A stretch of DNA of 11,862 bases from an uncultured Lachnospiraceae bacterium (GCA_958405355.1 CATYEA010000038.1:1-11862); one strand, 5' to 3'. Positions 1 to 7,879 are shown, numbered from the stretch's first letter. Notes: generated from the sequence alone by a model not told the origin. Translations and numbers: made by a program.

Positions 1-427
1 CGTCGGCGCCTTTCTTGGCTCTCTGATTGGCTGTGTCCTCTGGATCCTTATCTATAAACTGGGCTATATCGCAGGAGTGGCCGGAGCTGTCACCGCAATC
101 TGTGCTATGAAAGGATATGCCATACTTGGCGGTCATCTGGACAAAAAGGGAGTCATTGGTTCCGTAATTATTATGCTGATCATGATTTTCTTTGACAACA
201 AAATTTCCTGGTCCTGGGATGCTTACAGTGCATTAAAAGATTATGGATGGAGCTTCACCGAAGTTTACCAGGAACTGGGCTATATTCTTGATGAAACTGA
301 CCTTGTTGGCAGCTACTATGGCGAACTGGCCATTGGTTATATTCTGACCATCGCCTGCAGCGCCAAATCCATCATTAACGCCTTCCGCGAGAGTACGGGA
401 AGCTACACCATCAACAAAGTCAAATAA
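1..427 (+). CDS. Multi-pass membrane protein, C-terminal part (5' end outside window)
   Basis: The reading frame is open from base 2 with no stop, so the gene begins to the left of the window; the GTG at 77 is only an internal codon. About 141 residues are visible. They contain several hydrophobic stretches: a Gly-rich first segment (GSLIGCVLWILIY), a second (GYIAGVAGAVTAICAM), a third (VIGSVIIMLIMIFF) and a last one near the C-terminus (AIGYILTIACSA). An acidic, aromatic-rich stretch (around WSWDAYSALKDYGW to LDETDL) separates the third and last segments. The end is short and basic (INKVK). This suggests an integral cytoplasmic-membrane protein. It resembles uncharacterised clostridial membrane proteins as I remember them, but I see no catalytic motif and assign no function. 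The gene ends 18 bases before a two-way terminator shared with carB. Confidence 0.8.
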   Translation, partial: VGAFLGSLIGCVLWILIYKLGYIAGVAGAVTAICAMKGYAILGGHLDKKGVIGSVIIMLIMIFFDNKISWSWDAYSALKDYGWSFTEVYQELGYILDETDLVGSYYGELAIGYILTIACSAKSIINAFRESTGSYTINKVK

Positions 428-437
428 TATTTTCCAT

Positions 438-480
438 AAAAAAACGCGGCGGAGCCTTGTTTAAGCTCCGTCGCTTTTTT
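438..480. terminator. Bidirectional intrinsic terminator between the membrane protein gene and carB
   Basis: A 10-bp stem is formed by 446-455 (GCGGCGGAGC) and 465-474 (GCTCCGTCGC), with one G-T wobble and a 9-base loop. It is followed on the + strand by six T (475-480) and preceded by seven A (438-444), which become a U-tract on the - strand. It can therefore stop transcription from both convergent genes, which end at 427 and 489. Confidence 0.9.
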
Positions 481-488
481 ATTTTATC

Positions 489-3400
489 TTATTTATCTTT
501 AATTTCTGCATGCAAATCCTGAAGGGATTTTACTTCACTGTTGCCAAACTGTTTTATGGACTTAATACCGCTTACTGTCGCCCGGCCTGCCGCCATCGTT
601 GTAAAGTAGGAAATCTTCTTCTTGATTGCTGCTTTACGCAGATAGCTGTCATCAGCTTTCCGCTCCTGGCCCACCGGTGTATTGATGATCAAATCAATCT
701 TGCCATTTGTAATCAGGTCAAGCATATTTGGACGGCCTTCGCTCAGCTTGTTGACCATCTCTGCCTCAACTCCCGCCTCACGAATCACTTTGCATGTATT
801 CTTTGAAGCGATAATCTTAAAGCCAGCCTCAGCAAATTCTTTTGCAAGTTCGGCCACTTCCGGTTTGTCCTTATCACTCACGGAAATCAATACCGTACCT
901 TCCAGTGGAATCCGTGTCTGAGTAGCTTCCTGAGCCTTATAGAAGGCTTCACCCCAGGATTTTGAAAGTCCGAGGACTTCACCTGTAGAACGCATTTCCG
1001 GTCCAAGTACCGGGTCTACTTCCTGGAACATGTTGAATGGGAATACAGCTTCCTTAACACCATAGTAAGGAATATGCTGTTCCTTCAATGCAGGAACCGG
1101 TGACGGTCTTCCTGTCAATTCGGATGTCACGATATCAATGGCTAAAGGCACCATGCGGATATTGCATACCTTAGAAACAAGCGGCACAGTTCTGGATGCT
1201 CTTGGGTTTGCTTCCAGCACATAAACCTTGCCATTTTCAATGGCATACTGCATGTTCATAAGGCCCTTAACATGCATCTCTTCGGCAATTTTCCGTGTAT
1301 ATTCTTTAATTGTCTTTACATTTTCTTCAGAAAGATGTTTGGATGGAATGATACAAGCCGAATCACCGGAATGAACTCCAGCCAGTTCAATATGTTCCAT
1401 AACAGCCGGAACAAACGCATGTGTGCCGTCACTGATCGCATCAGCTTCACATTCCGTTGCATGATTCAGGAAACGGTCAATCAAAATCGGACGGTCCGGT
1501 GTCACACCGACAGCCGCTTTCATATAGCCAACCATACTTTCCGCATCGTAAACGACTTCCATACCACGTCCGCCAAGAACGTAGGATGGACGTACCATCA
1601 CTGGATAGCCAATTTTATCGGCAATAGCCAATGCGTCTTCTACAGTAACAGCCATACCGGATTCCGGCATAGGGATTTCCAGCTTATCCATCATGGCACG
1701 GAACAAATCTCTGTCCTCTGCCAAATCAATAACTGATGGTGCAGTTCCAAGAATCTTCACACCGTTCTTTTCCAGGTCACTGGCCAGATTCAGCGGTGTC
1801 TGTCCGCCGAACTGGGCGATAACGCCCACTGGTTTTTCTTTCTTATAAACACTCAGAACATCTTCCAGAGTCAGCGGCTCAAAATACAGTTTGTCGGATG
1901 TATCATAGTCCGTGGAAACCGTTTCAGGATTACAGTTGACAATAATCGTTTCAAATCCAAGTTTTTTCAACGCAAGAGACGCATGAACACAGCAATAGTC
2001 GAATTCGATACCCTGGCCAATTCGGTTCGGTCCTCCTCCAAGAATCATGATCTTCGGTTTATCACTATTGACCGGATTCTTATCCTCTGCATTATATGTG
2101 GAATAATAGTAAGCGCTGTCCGGTGTTCCGCTGACATGTACACCTTCCCATGCTTCCTCAACACCGAGGGCAATGCGGCGTTCACGTACTTCATCTTCAG
2201 AAATTTCAAGAATCTGGCTCAGATACTTATCAGAGAAACCATCTTTCTTCGCTGCAATAAGCGCTTCATCGGATGGTAAATGACCCTTGCATGCAGCCAA
2301 TGCCTCTTCCTCTTCTACCAATTCCTTCATCTGTTCGATAAAATAATGTTTTACTTTGGTGATTTCAAAAATCTCATCAACAGTAGCACCTTTTCTGAGA
2401 GCTTCATACATAATGAAATGACGCTCACTGGATGGTGTAATCAGCATCTTCAAAAGTTCTTCTTTTGATTTTGTATCAAAATCCTTCGCGTGACCAAGAC
2501 CATAACGGCCGGTCTCAAGGCTTCGGATGGCTTTCTGGAATGCTTCTTTATAAGTTTTACCAATACTCATAACTTCGCCGACAGCACGCATCTGGGTACC
2601 AAGCTTATCTTCCACACCTTTGAATTTTTCAAAGGCCCAACGTGCAAATTTGATAACGACATAGTCACCATCCGGTTTGTATTTATCTAACGTACCATAT
2701 TTACCGCATGGAATATCTTCCAATGTCAATCCCGATGCCAGTTTTGCAGACACAAGAGCAATCGGGAAACCAGTCGCCTTGGAAGCCAAAGCGGAAGAAC
2801 GCGATGTTCTCGGATTGATCTCAATAATAATATCTCTGTCTGTAACCGGATCATGGGCCCACTGAACATTTGTTCCGCCAATGACCTGAATGGCTTCGAC
2901 GATCTTGTAAGATTTTTCCTGAAGACGCTGCTGCACTTCTTCGGAAATCGTCAGCATCGGTGCGGAACAGAAGGAGTCTCCCGTATGCACACCCAGAGGA
3001 TCAATATTTTCAATAAAACAAACGGTGATCATATTGTTTTTAGCATCACGCACAACTTCCAGTTCCAATTCTTCCCATCCAAGAATAGATTCCTCAACGA
3101 GAACCTCGCCGACCAGGCTGGCCTGGAGTCCGCGGGCACAGACAGTTTTCAATTCATCTACATTGTAGACAAGACCGCCGCCGGCACCGCCCATCGTATA
3201 AGCCGGACGCAGAACCACCGGATATCCCAGTTTATCCGCAATTGCCAAAGCTTCTTCAACAGAATAGGCAACCTCACTCCGCGCCATCTCAATTCCAAGA
3301 CTTTCCATCGTCTTTTTAAATTCGATACGGTCCTCACCACGCTCGATTGCATCTACCTGAACACCGATAACTTCCACATTATATTTATCAAGGATGCCTG

Positions 3401-3713
3401 CTTTGGCCAGTTCTGAACATAAATTAAGACCTGATTGTCCACCAAGATTTGGTAATAAAGCATCCGGTCTTTCTTTTGCAATAATCTGCTTAATTCTTTC
3501 AACATTTAATGGTTCAATATAGGTAACGTCAGCAATTTCCGGGTCCGTCATAATTGTCGCCGGATTGGAGTTTACTAATACGATTTCATAACCCAGGTTT
3601 TTAAGAGCTTTACACGCCTGTGTTCCTGAATAGTCAAATTCACATGCCTGTCCGATAATAATAGGACCAGAACCGATAATCAGCACTTTATGGATATCTT
3701 TTCTCTGAGACAT
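489..3713 (-). CDS. carB: Carbamoyl-phosphate synthase large subunit
   Basis: This enzyme makes carbamoyl phosphate from bicarbonate, two ATP and ammonia that is normally channelled from the glutaminase subunit CarA; the product feeds pyrimidine and arginine synthesis. The 1074-residue product matches the usual length (about 1073) and has the classic duplicated layout. The N-terminal half has GSGPIIIGQACEFDYSG (14-30), RPAYTMGGAGGG (169-180) and the metal/ATP site EINPRTSRSS (298-307). The C-terminal half repeats these as GGGPNRIGQGIEFDY, RPSYVLGGRGMEVVY and EANPRASRTVP. The last ~135 residues are the MGS-like allosteric domain (INTPVGQERKADD). Residues equivalent to the E. coli catalytic Arg, Gln, Glu and Asn appear intact. 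The start is supported by GGGAGG at 3721-3726, seven bases upstream. It has its own promoter, and carA, often the preceding gene, is not next to it. Confidence 0.98.
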   Translation of the reverse strand: MSQRKDIHKVLIIGSGPIIIGQACEFDYSGTQACKALKNLGYEIVLVNSNPATIMTDPEIADVTYIEPLNVERIKQIIAKERPDALLPNLGGQSGLNLCSELAKAGILDKYNVEVIGVQVDAIERGEDRIEFKKTMESLGIEMARSEVAYSVEEALAIADKLGYPVVLRPAYTMGGAGGGLVYNVDELKTVCARGLQASLVGEVLVEESILGWEELELEVVRDAKNNMITVCFIENIDPLGVHTGDSFCSAPMLTISEEVQQRLQEKSYKIVEAIQVIGGTNVQWAHDPVTDRDIIIEINPRTSRSSALASKATGFPIALVSAKLASGLTLEDIPCGKYGTLDKYKPDGDYVVIKFARWAFEKFKGVEDKLGTQMRAVGEVMSIGKTYKEAFQKAIRSLETGRYGLGHAKDFDTKSKEELLKMLITPSSERHFIMYEALRKGATVDEIFEITKVKHYFIEQMKELVEEEEALAACKGHLPSDEALIAAKKDGFSDKYLSQILEISEDEVRERRIALGVEEAWEGVHVSGTPDSAYYYSTYNAEDKNPVNSDKPKIMILGGGPNRIGQGIEFDYCCVHASLALKKLGFETIIVNCNPETVSTDYDTSDKLYFEPLTLEDVLSVYKKEKPVGVIAQFGGQTPLNLASDLEKNGVKILGTAPSVIDLAEDRDLFRAMMDKLEIPMPESGMAVTVEDALAIADKIGYPVMVRPSYVLGGRGMEVVYDAESMVGYMKAAVGVTPDRPILIDRFLNHATECEADAISDGTHAFVPAVMEHIELAGVHSGDSACIIPSKHLSEENVKTIKEYTRKIAEEMHVKGLMNMQYAIENGKVYVLEANPRASRTVPLVSKVCNIRMVPLAIDIVTSELTGRPSPVPALKEQHIPYYGVKEAVFPFNMFQEVDPVLGPEMRSTGEVLGLSKSWGEAFYKAQEATQTRIPLEGTVLISVSDKDKPEVAELAKEFAEAGFKIIASKNTCKVIREAGVEAEMVNKLSEGRPNMLDLITNGKIDLIINTPVGQERKADDSYLRKAAIKKKISYFTTMAAGRATVSGIKSIKQFGNSEVKSLQDLHAEIKDK

Positions 3714-3759
3714 CGTTATTCCTCCCGTTTGTTTAGTCTTCTAAATTTTTTCAACAAAT

Positions 3760-3788
3760 ATTATACATGAAAAACTTTTGAGTATCAA
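3760..3788 (-). promoter_or_regulatory. Sigma-A type promoter of carB
   Basis: Read on the - strand, TTGATA (3783-3788) and a perfect TATAAT (3760-3765) are separated by exactly 17 bases. The start point would fall near 3753, giving a leader of about 40 bases before the carB ATG. This leader has no visible hairpin, PyrR-type attenuator or riboswitch, so any control would act at initiation or on the enzyme. Confidence 0.8.
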
Positions 3789-3845
3789 TGCCGTAATTCA
3801 TCTTTCTTCAAAAAAAATAGACAAAATTTTCCAACGCACAAGTCG

Positions 3846-4583
3846 TCACTGTAATACACCTTCTATTAAAGATTTAATTGTACTCTCTAACTCTTCCTCA
3901 GAATATAGCACAATAGTACGATTATGTGGATACTCACTATAGTACCTGTTTGCTTCAGTTGCAGTAAGTCTTATCCTATCCTCATATTCATTAAATGAAA
4001 AATTAAATTTATCATTTTTATAATCGATGAATCCCAACTCCAAAATAATTTCTCCATTAACAATTAACTCTTCCCCGGTTTTTTCAAGCAAATATGATTT
4101 AACTATTTCTAAAGCATATTCTTTATCATACTCCTGGACCACTGGACTAAAAACCCATCTTTGTTTGGACTCATCGTTTTCGATATCATCATTAAAAAAA
4201 TATAAACTGATTCTATAAGGTTCATCTTTATATCGAAAACTAAAATTTGCATATTTAGAAAATGTCACATAGGAAGCAATCCCTTTATCATTACTTATAT
4301 AATATTCCCAACCAATTCCATCATTGCTTTTCCTTTTTTCGATATAAAACAGAGGGGCTGTTTCCCTATTTGCAATTTCTACCTGTTTTTGATTATTCTG
4401 ATTGTTTTGATAGGTAAAAACTGCCCCTACAAAACCAACAATAAATAATGTTGTGAGCCAACTATTTATACCTATATTTTCATTTATTTTTTCCTTTATC
4501 CTTAACACAATTTTAAGATTTGTAAAATTGATAAGCATGAAAAGAATTACATATACAATTATTAAAACTATTATTAATTTCAT
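3846..4583 (-). CDS. AT-rich two-helix membrane protein of unknown function
   Basis: The 245-residue product is not recognised as a named family. It has two hydrophobic helices, at about residues 2-19 and 42-59, joined by a Lys/Arg-rich loop (KIVLRIKEK). A Gln/Asn-rich stretch (YQNNQNNQKQVEIANRE, 59-75) leads into a soluble domain of about 170 residues that is rich in aromatic and charged residues (starting APLFYIEKRK) and looks largely beta. By the positive-inside rule the loop is cytoplasmic and the soluble domain would lie outside, but this is inference. G+C is low: two 60-base stretches I counted (4501-4560 and 4081-4140) are 20% and 28%, against 48% in a sample of carB. No good ribosome binding site precedes the ATG. 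It follows the DUF4160 gene after 31 bases and precedes the carB promoter. The base composition hints at horizontal acquisition. Confidence 0.75.
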   Translation of the reverse strand: MKLIIVLIIVYVILFMLINFTNLKIVLRIKEKINENIGINSWLTTLFIVGFVGAVFTYQNNQNNQKQVEIANRETAPLFYIEKRKSNDGIGWEYYISNDKGIASYVTFSKYANFSFRYKDEPYRISLYFFNDDIENDESKQRWVFSPVVQEYDKEYALEIVKSYLLEKTGEELIVNGEIILELGFIDYKNDKFNFSFNEYEDRIRLTATEANRYYSEYPHNRTIVLYSEEELESTIKSLIEGVLQ

Positions 4584-4614
4584 TTTTCTTTTGCATTTTA
4601 CGGAGCTAAATTTT

Positions 4615-4893
4615 TTAGCAATAAAATTTTATATCATCTACACAAAAAAACTTCTTCCATTCCGCACAAATAAGAAAAAACTGTGCAGAAATAAACTCCA
4701 TCAATTCATTTAACTCCCGTTTTGAAATACTGCTTCCATTACTTGCCAAAATACATCCCCCTGCTCTCGTCAGCCATATTTTCGTACCATTTTGAACTGG
4801 TTTCCCCTTTGATATATGAACATGAATGGGTTCTCCATTTTCATTTGCCCAAAAGTACACTTTATATCCACTAACTGTAAATAAACTAGGCAA
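4615..4893 (-). CDS. DUF4160 domain protein with TTG start
   Basis: The product is 92 residues beginning MPSLFTVSGYKVYFWANE, then GEPIHVHISKG and a C-terminal helix ending in a conserved-looking EWKKFF. This is the DUF4160 pattern: an N-terminal MP..F, a short aromatic strand, a P-x-H-V-H core and a final helix. The function is unknown; members are small cytosolic proteins often found beside another small gene (DUF2442 in many genomes). A longer frame up to 4977 exists, but I choose TTG at 4891-4893 because GGAGG (4902-4906) sits eight bases before it and the family usually starts with MP. With this start the gene overlaps the stop of the 89-residue gene by eight bases, implying translational coupling. 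The 31 bases after its stop lead to the two-helix membrane protein gene. Confidence 0.8.
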   Translation of the reverse strand: MPSLFTVSGYKVYFWANENGEPIHVHISKGKPVQNGTKIWLTRAGGCILASNGSSISKRELNELMEFISAQFFLICAEWKKFFCVDDIKFYC

Positions 4894-5155
4894 TGCGAAT
4901 TCCTCCATTCTCAGCATATCTATACAGCAAATGAGCATTGCTGTGCAAAAGCTGTTCGAAAACAGCAATCTCCTCATCTGAATATCCTTGCTTTAATATC
5001 CACTTATATTCCGGCAACACACATCTGGCTGAGTCAAAGCCATCTTCTGTTGGACGTTCAAAGTGTACAATAACTTTCTGTTTACCATCTTCTTCTATAA
5101 TTTGAGAATGAACAATTTCCGTTTCGTCTGCTAAAGTCATATATGGATACATCAT
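4886..5155 (-). CDS. Small protein of unknown function, partner of the DUF4160 gene
   Basis: This 89-residue soluble protein starts MMYPYMTLADETEIVHSQ, then has a short strand-rich segment (KVIVHFERP) and a phrase DSARCVLPEYKWI. A helical C-terminal half (YSDEEIAVFEQLLHSNAHLLYRYAE) follows. There is no signal peptide or membrane helix. I do not recognise a named domain. DUF4160 genes are often paired with a small DUF2442 gene, and this gene occupies that place, but its sequence does not obviously match DUF2442. It begins eight bases after the GNAT stop, with a moderate GGGGTGAG site upstream; the start could be either of two consecutive ATG codons (5155 or 5152). Its TAG stop overlaps the TTG start of the next gene, so the two proteins are probably made together. 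Confidence 0.75.
   Translation of the reverse strand: MMYPYMTLADETEIVHSQIIEEDGKQKVIVHFERPTEDGFDSARCVLPEYKWILKQGYSDEEIAVFEQLLHSNAHLLYRYAENGGIRIA
4902..4906 (-). promoter_or_regulatory. Ribosome binding site that sets the TTG start of the DUF4160 gene
   Basis: GGAGG on the - strand lies inside the end of the upstream 89-residue gene, eight bases before the TTG at 4891-4893. The longer frame's ATG candidates lack a comparable site, and one of them (ATGGAGG) contains the site itself. Confidence 0.75.
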
Positions 5156-5163
5156 AACTTAAC

Positions 5164-5655
5164 TCACCCCTTTTTGAATTTCAACCGCATCTGATACCAG
5201 ACCACATTTCCATGAACAGACTTTGATACGCCTTCACTCACAAAACCAAATTTTTCATAATAATGAATCAGCTTATCTTTACATGTCAGCACAATACCTG
5301 CCCTTCCCTGGGCTTTTGAATCCACAATCGCCTGTTTAATCAATTTTCCTGCATATCCCCGCCTGCGATATTCCGGCCGTGTATTGACACCAAAAATCAT
5401 CTGCCATCTGCCGTTCTCATCGTGCATGCCCGCATTCTCATACATTTCATCGCTTAAATCCGGCTTATCAGTGACCAGTCCATTAACAAAGCCAACCAAT
5501 TTCTCATTATCATATAAAAGCCAGAAATGATTCGGATAAACTGCCAGCCTGGACGCAAAATCCTTTTCTGTAGCTGCTTCCGCTTCAGGAAAACATTCCG
5601 CTTCCACAGCGGCCACAGCCTTTAAATCATCTATTGTTCCTTGTCTTATTTCCAT
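5164..5655 (-). CDS. GNAT-family N-acetyltransferase
   Basis: The 163-residue product has the GNAT fold pattern. It has an N-terminal strand-helix (MEIRQGTIDDLKAVAAVEAECFP), a central strand (WQMIFGVNTRP, 84-94) and the acetyl-CoA pyrophosphate loop R97-R-R-G-Y-A102. The usual HYYEKFGF segment (131-138) follows, whose tyrosine often acts as general acid. The CFPEAEAA phrase near residues 21-28 recalls the arylalkylamine/polyamine-acetylating branch, but the substrate cannot be read from sequence. The enzyme would be cytosolic and transfer an acetyl group from acetyl-CoA to an amine. It begins 25 bases after rlmH with only a modest ribosome binding site (GGAAAG) and is probably on the same transcript. 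Confidence 0.9.
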   Translation of the reverse strand: MEIRQGTIDDLKAVAAVEAECFPEAEAATEKDFASRLAVYPNHFWLLYDNEKLVGFVNGLVTDKPDLSDEMYENAGMHDENGRWQMIFGVNTRPEYRRRGYAGKLIKQAIVDSKAQGRAGIVLTCKDKLIHYYEKFGFVSEGVSKSVHGNVVWYQMRLKFKKG

Positions 5656-5680
5656 GGTTCATCTTTCCATTCAAAATATT

Positions 5681-6160
5681 TTATTTATGATATGGCTCAC
5701 CCTGTATGATCCGATAACTACGGTAAACCTGTTCCAAAAGAATGACCCGCATCAATTGATGCGGAAAGGTCATTTTAGAAAAGCTCAGAAGCAAATCTGC
5801 TTCTTTTAAGACTTTATCTGAAAGTCCGAGAGAACCGCCGATGATAAACTGGATATGACTCTCTCCCTGAATTCCCAACTGACTGATCCTGTCCGCCAAT
5901 TGTTCGGAGGAAAACATTTTCCCTTCAATAGCCAGAGCGATAACCGTTCCGTCCTTGCGGATATTTTTAAGGATACGCTCTCCCTCTTTATCTTTAATCA
6001 AAACGATTTCATGGTCACTGGCATTATCCGGCGTCTTTTCATCTGCCACTTCAATAATCTCTGGTTTACAGTATCTGCCTAATCGTTTCATATATTCGTC
6101 AATGGCCAGCCGATAAAATTTTTCTTTCACCTTACCAACGCATATAATGGTAATCTTCAT
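5681..6160 (-). CDS. rlmH: 23S rRNA (pseudouridine-1915-N3)-methyltransferase RlmH
   Basis: RlmH methylates N3 of pseudouridine 1915 in helix 69 of 23S rRNA in assembled 70S ribosomes, using S-adenosylmethionine. The 159-residue product has exactly the size typical of Firmicutes RlmH. It shows the SPOUT trefoil-knot signatures: ALAIEGK (75-81), [10 protein letters not shown] (105-114) and the near-invariant C-terminus [14 protein letters not shown] followed by EQVYRSYRI and QGEPYHK, whose last residues help bind the ribosome and SAM. It begins 12 bases after the HAAS-type gene and lies inside the peptidase-to-DUF4160 cluster, so it is likely co-transcribed. Confidence 0.98.
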   Translation of the reverse strand: MKITIICVGKVKEKFYRLAIDEYMKRLGRYCKPEIIEVADEKTPDNASDHEIVLIKDKEGERILKNIRKDGTVIALAIEGKMFSSEQLADRISQLGIQGESHIQFIIGGSLGLSDKVLKEADLLLSFSKMTFPHQLMRVILLEQVYRSYRIIQGEPYHK

Positions 6161-6172
6161 ATTCCGACCATC

Positions 6173-6604
6173 CTACTGTCCATTCAGTTTTCTCAAAATC
6201 CATACAACAACAGCCACCACAATGATTGACGGCAGCAGCCATATAATTAATTTTGTAACTAAGGCAAGAATAATAAACAAGATAACAAGAATCAGGCCAA
6301 TAGTACCGTAAACCTTCATCTTTGTTTTCCATGTCGGTTCGACACCCTCACCCTCGTCATCGCTGGTATAAGTCACAGTACTCCGATAATAAGTATTTCC
6401 TTCTTCTTCAACGCCATCAATAATATTATGGGCGATGATCCGGGCATCTCCAAGTTCTTCCAAAACTTCTGATTCCGAACGGCCGGCGGCCACCTGTTCA
6501 TCAATATACCTTCTATAATAACTGATCTGTTCATTGACCTGCGCTCCATTTAACTCCTCGGAAAGAGCCTCCTGCAATACAGCCAAAAAATCCTGTTTTG
6601 TCAT
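6173..6604 (-). CDS. HAAS/DUF1700-type membrane protein
   Basis: The 143-residue product has an N-terminal helical domain (about 1-65) with the HAAS/DUF1700 pattern: MTKQDFLAVLQEAL, then YYRRYIDEQVAAG, then EVLEELGDARIIAHNII. An acidic linker follows (EEEGNTYY to DDEGEG), then two hydrophobic helices (about 99-116 and 118-137) and a short basic tail (RKLNGQ). Such proteins are thought to sense or signal at the membrane and are commonly encoded beside a PadR-type regulator. No PadR gene is present here; the gene sits between an M16 peptidase and rlmH. GAGGAGG ends eight or fewer bases before the ATG, a near-perfect ribosome binding site, and the gene starts nine bases after the peptidase stop, so the two are probably one transcript. 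The molecular function is not known. Confidence 0.85.
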   Translation of the reverse strand: MTKQDFLAVLQEALSEELNGAQVNEQISYYRRYIDEQVAAGRSESEVLEELGDARIIAHNIIDGVEEEGNTYYRSTVTYTSDDEGEGVEPTWKTKMKVYGTIGLILVILFIILALVTKLIIWLLPSIIVVAVVVWILRKLNGQ

Positions 6605-6613
6605 AGTACCTCC

Positions 6614-7843
6614 TCAATTAAAATGTGTATTGCCTACAACCGCAATACCGCATCGATCCTTCTGTAAATATTTCTCAAAAAATTGACGGACATCTTCTCT
6701 GGTCACCTGACGAATCCGCTGTAAATCTTCTTCTAAAGGAACAGCCCTATCCCGAATCAAAAGGGATTTACCCAGTCCGCTCATCCGATTATAGCTACTT
6801 TCATAGCCAAGGATCAACTCGGCCTGAATCTGCTGAATCGCAATATTCAGCTCATTTTCTGAAATGCCGTCACGAATCACACGGGTTATTTCTTCAAAAA
6901 CCGCATCCATAACCTGCCTCGTCTGGGATGGCTGCATGGCCGCATATATTTGAAACAATCCAGCCTGCTCATAAGAACTTCCATAGGAATAAATCGCATA
7001 GGTCAATCCAAGTTCATCACGGATTTTCATGAAAAGCCGTGAATTCATATTTCCGCCAAGTAAATTATTGGCAACCGTCATCACATAACGTTCTTCACTT
7101 AACACCGTACAGCAGTCAAACGCAAGACAGATATGATTCTGCTCGATATCCTTATCCCTTGTCCACATAACTTTTTTAAACTCCGGTGAACGGCCCGAAT
7201 CAGATCGTTTACCCTTCGGTATTTCTCCAAAATAACGACTGATCCATGTCATCAGGGCTTCTTCATTAAAATGTCCGGCAACGGATATGACAATATTCTC
7301 TCCCACATAAAACTGTTTAAAAAATCGAAGAAGTTTTTCCCGGGTAAAACCGGATACAACGTCCTTCTCTCCGGATATAAGGTAACCAAGGGGATGCTTA
7401 TCCCACACGGCCATCTGAAGATGCTCATGCACCAAATCCTCCGGGGAATCCTCATACATATCAATTTCTTCCAGAATCACGCCGAGTTCTTTTTTTAATT
7501 CCTTTTCATCAAACAGGGAATTGCAAAGCATATCCCCAAGTATATCCAAAGCCTGTTCCGCATAGATATCTAAAGTTTTTGCGTAATAACAGGTACAATC
7601 CTTACAGGTAAAAGCATCCATATTTCCGCCAATGGCTGTCATTTCATTGGCAATATCTGCCGCCGTTCTCCGTGATGTCCCTTTAAACATCATATGTTCG
7701 ATCACATGGGCCATTCCATTATTTGCCTGGTTCTCATACATTGAACCTGCTCGCACCCATACGCCGATCGACACAGAACGATAGGTCGGCATTTCTTCCA
7801 TTACGATACGAATACCGTTATTCAATTTCCGCTCCTGCGTCAT
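6614..7843 (-). CDS. M16-family zinc peptidase (MlpA/YmxG-like)
   Basis: The 409-residue product is an M16 (pitrilysin/processing-peptidase) metalloprotease, the same size as Bacillus subtilis MlpA. The inverted zinc motif H46-V-I-E49-H50 is followed by FKGT. The third ligand is probably E126 in VILEEIDMYED, 75 residues after H50, the normal spacing. The C-terminal half has the usual substrate-binding Arg/Tyr segment (SRLFMKIRDELGLTYAIYSY), so both halves of the clamshell are present and the enzyme looks active. It has no signal peptide and is likely cytosolic, degrading peptides or processing small proteins. The start is supported by AGAGGG (7850-7855), six bases before the ATG. It is the first gene of the - strand cluster and diverges from the DUF1846 gene. 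Confidence 0.95.
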   Translation of the reverse strand: MTQERKLNNGIRIVMEEMPTYRSVSIGVWVRAGSMYENQANNGMAHVIEHMMFKGTSRRTAADIANEMTAIGGNMDAFTCKDCTCYYAKTLDIYAEQALDILGDMLCNSLFDEKELKKELGVILEEIDMYEDSPEDLVHEHLQMAVWDKHPLGYLISGEKDVVSGFTREKLLRFFKQFYVGENIVISVAGHFNEEALMTWISRYFGEIPKGKRSDSGRSPEFKKVMWTRDKDIEQNHICLAFDCCTVLSEERYVMTVANNLLGGNMNSRLFMKIRDELGLTYAIYSYGSSYEQAGLFQIYAAMQPSQTRQVMDAVFEEITRVIRDGISENELNIAIQQIQAELILGYESSYNRMSGLGKSLLIRDRAVPLEEDLQRIRQVTREDVRQFFEKYLQKDRCGIAVVGNTHFN

Positions 7844-7879
7844 TCCAATCCCTCTTACACATAAAATCTAATAATAATG

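Noticed and set aside
2853..3416. 187-codon open frame antisense to carB, plus several shorter ones along the gene
   Set aside because: They mirror a clear, full-length carB frame, show no recognisable protein features and have no ribosome binding sites; they are shadow frames.
3808..3845. T8 run after the two-helix membrane protein gene as a possible terminator on the - strand
   Set aside because: There is a U-tract but I could not find a stable hairpin just before it; readthrough into carB is possible and cannot be judged from this.
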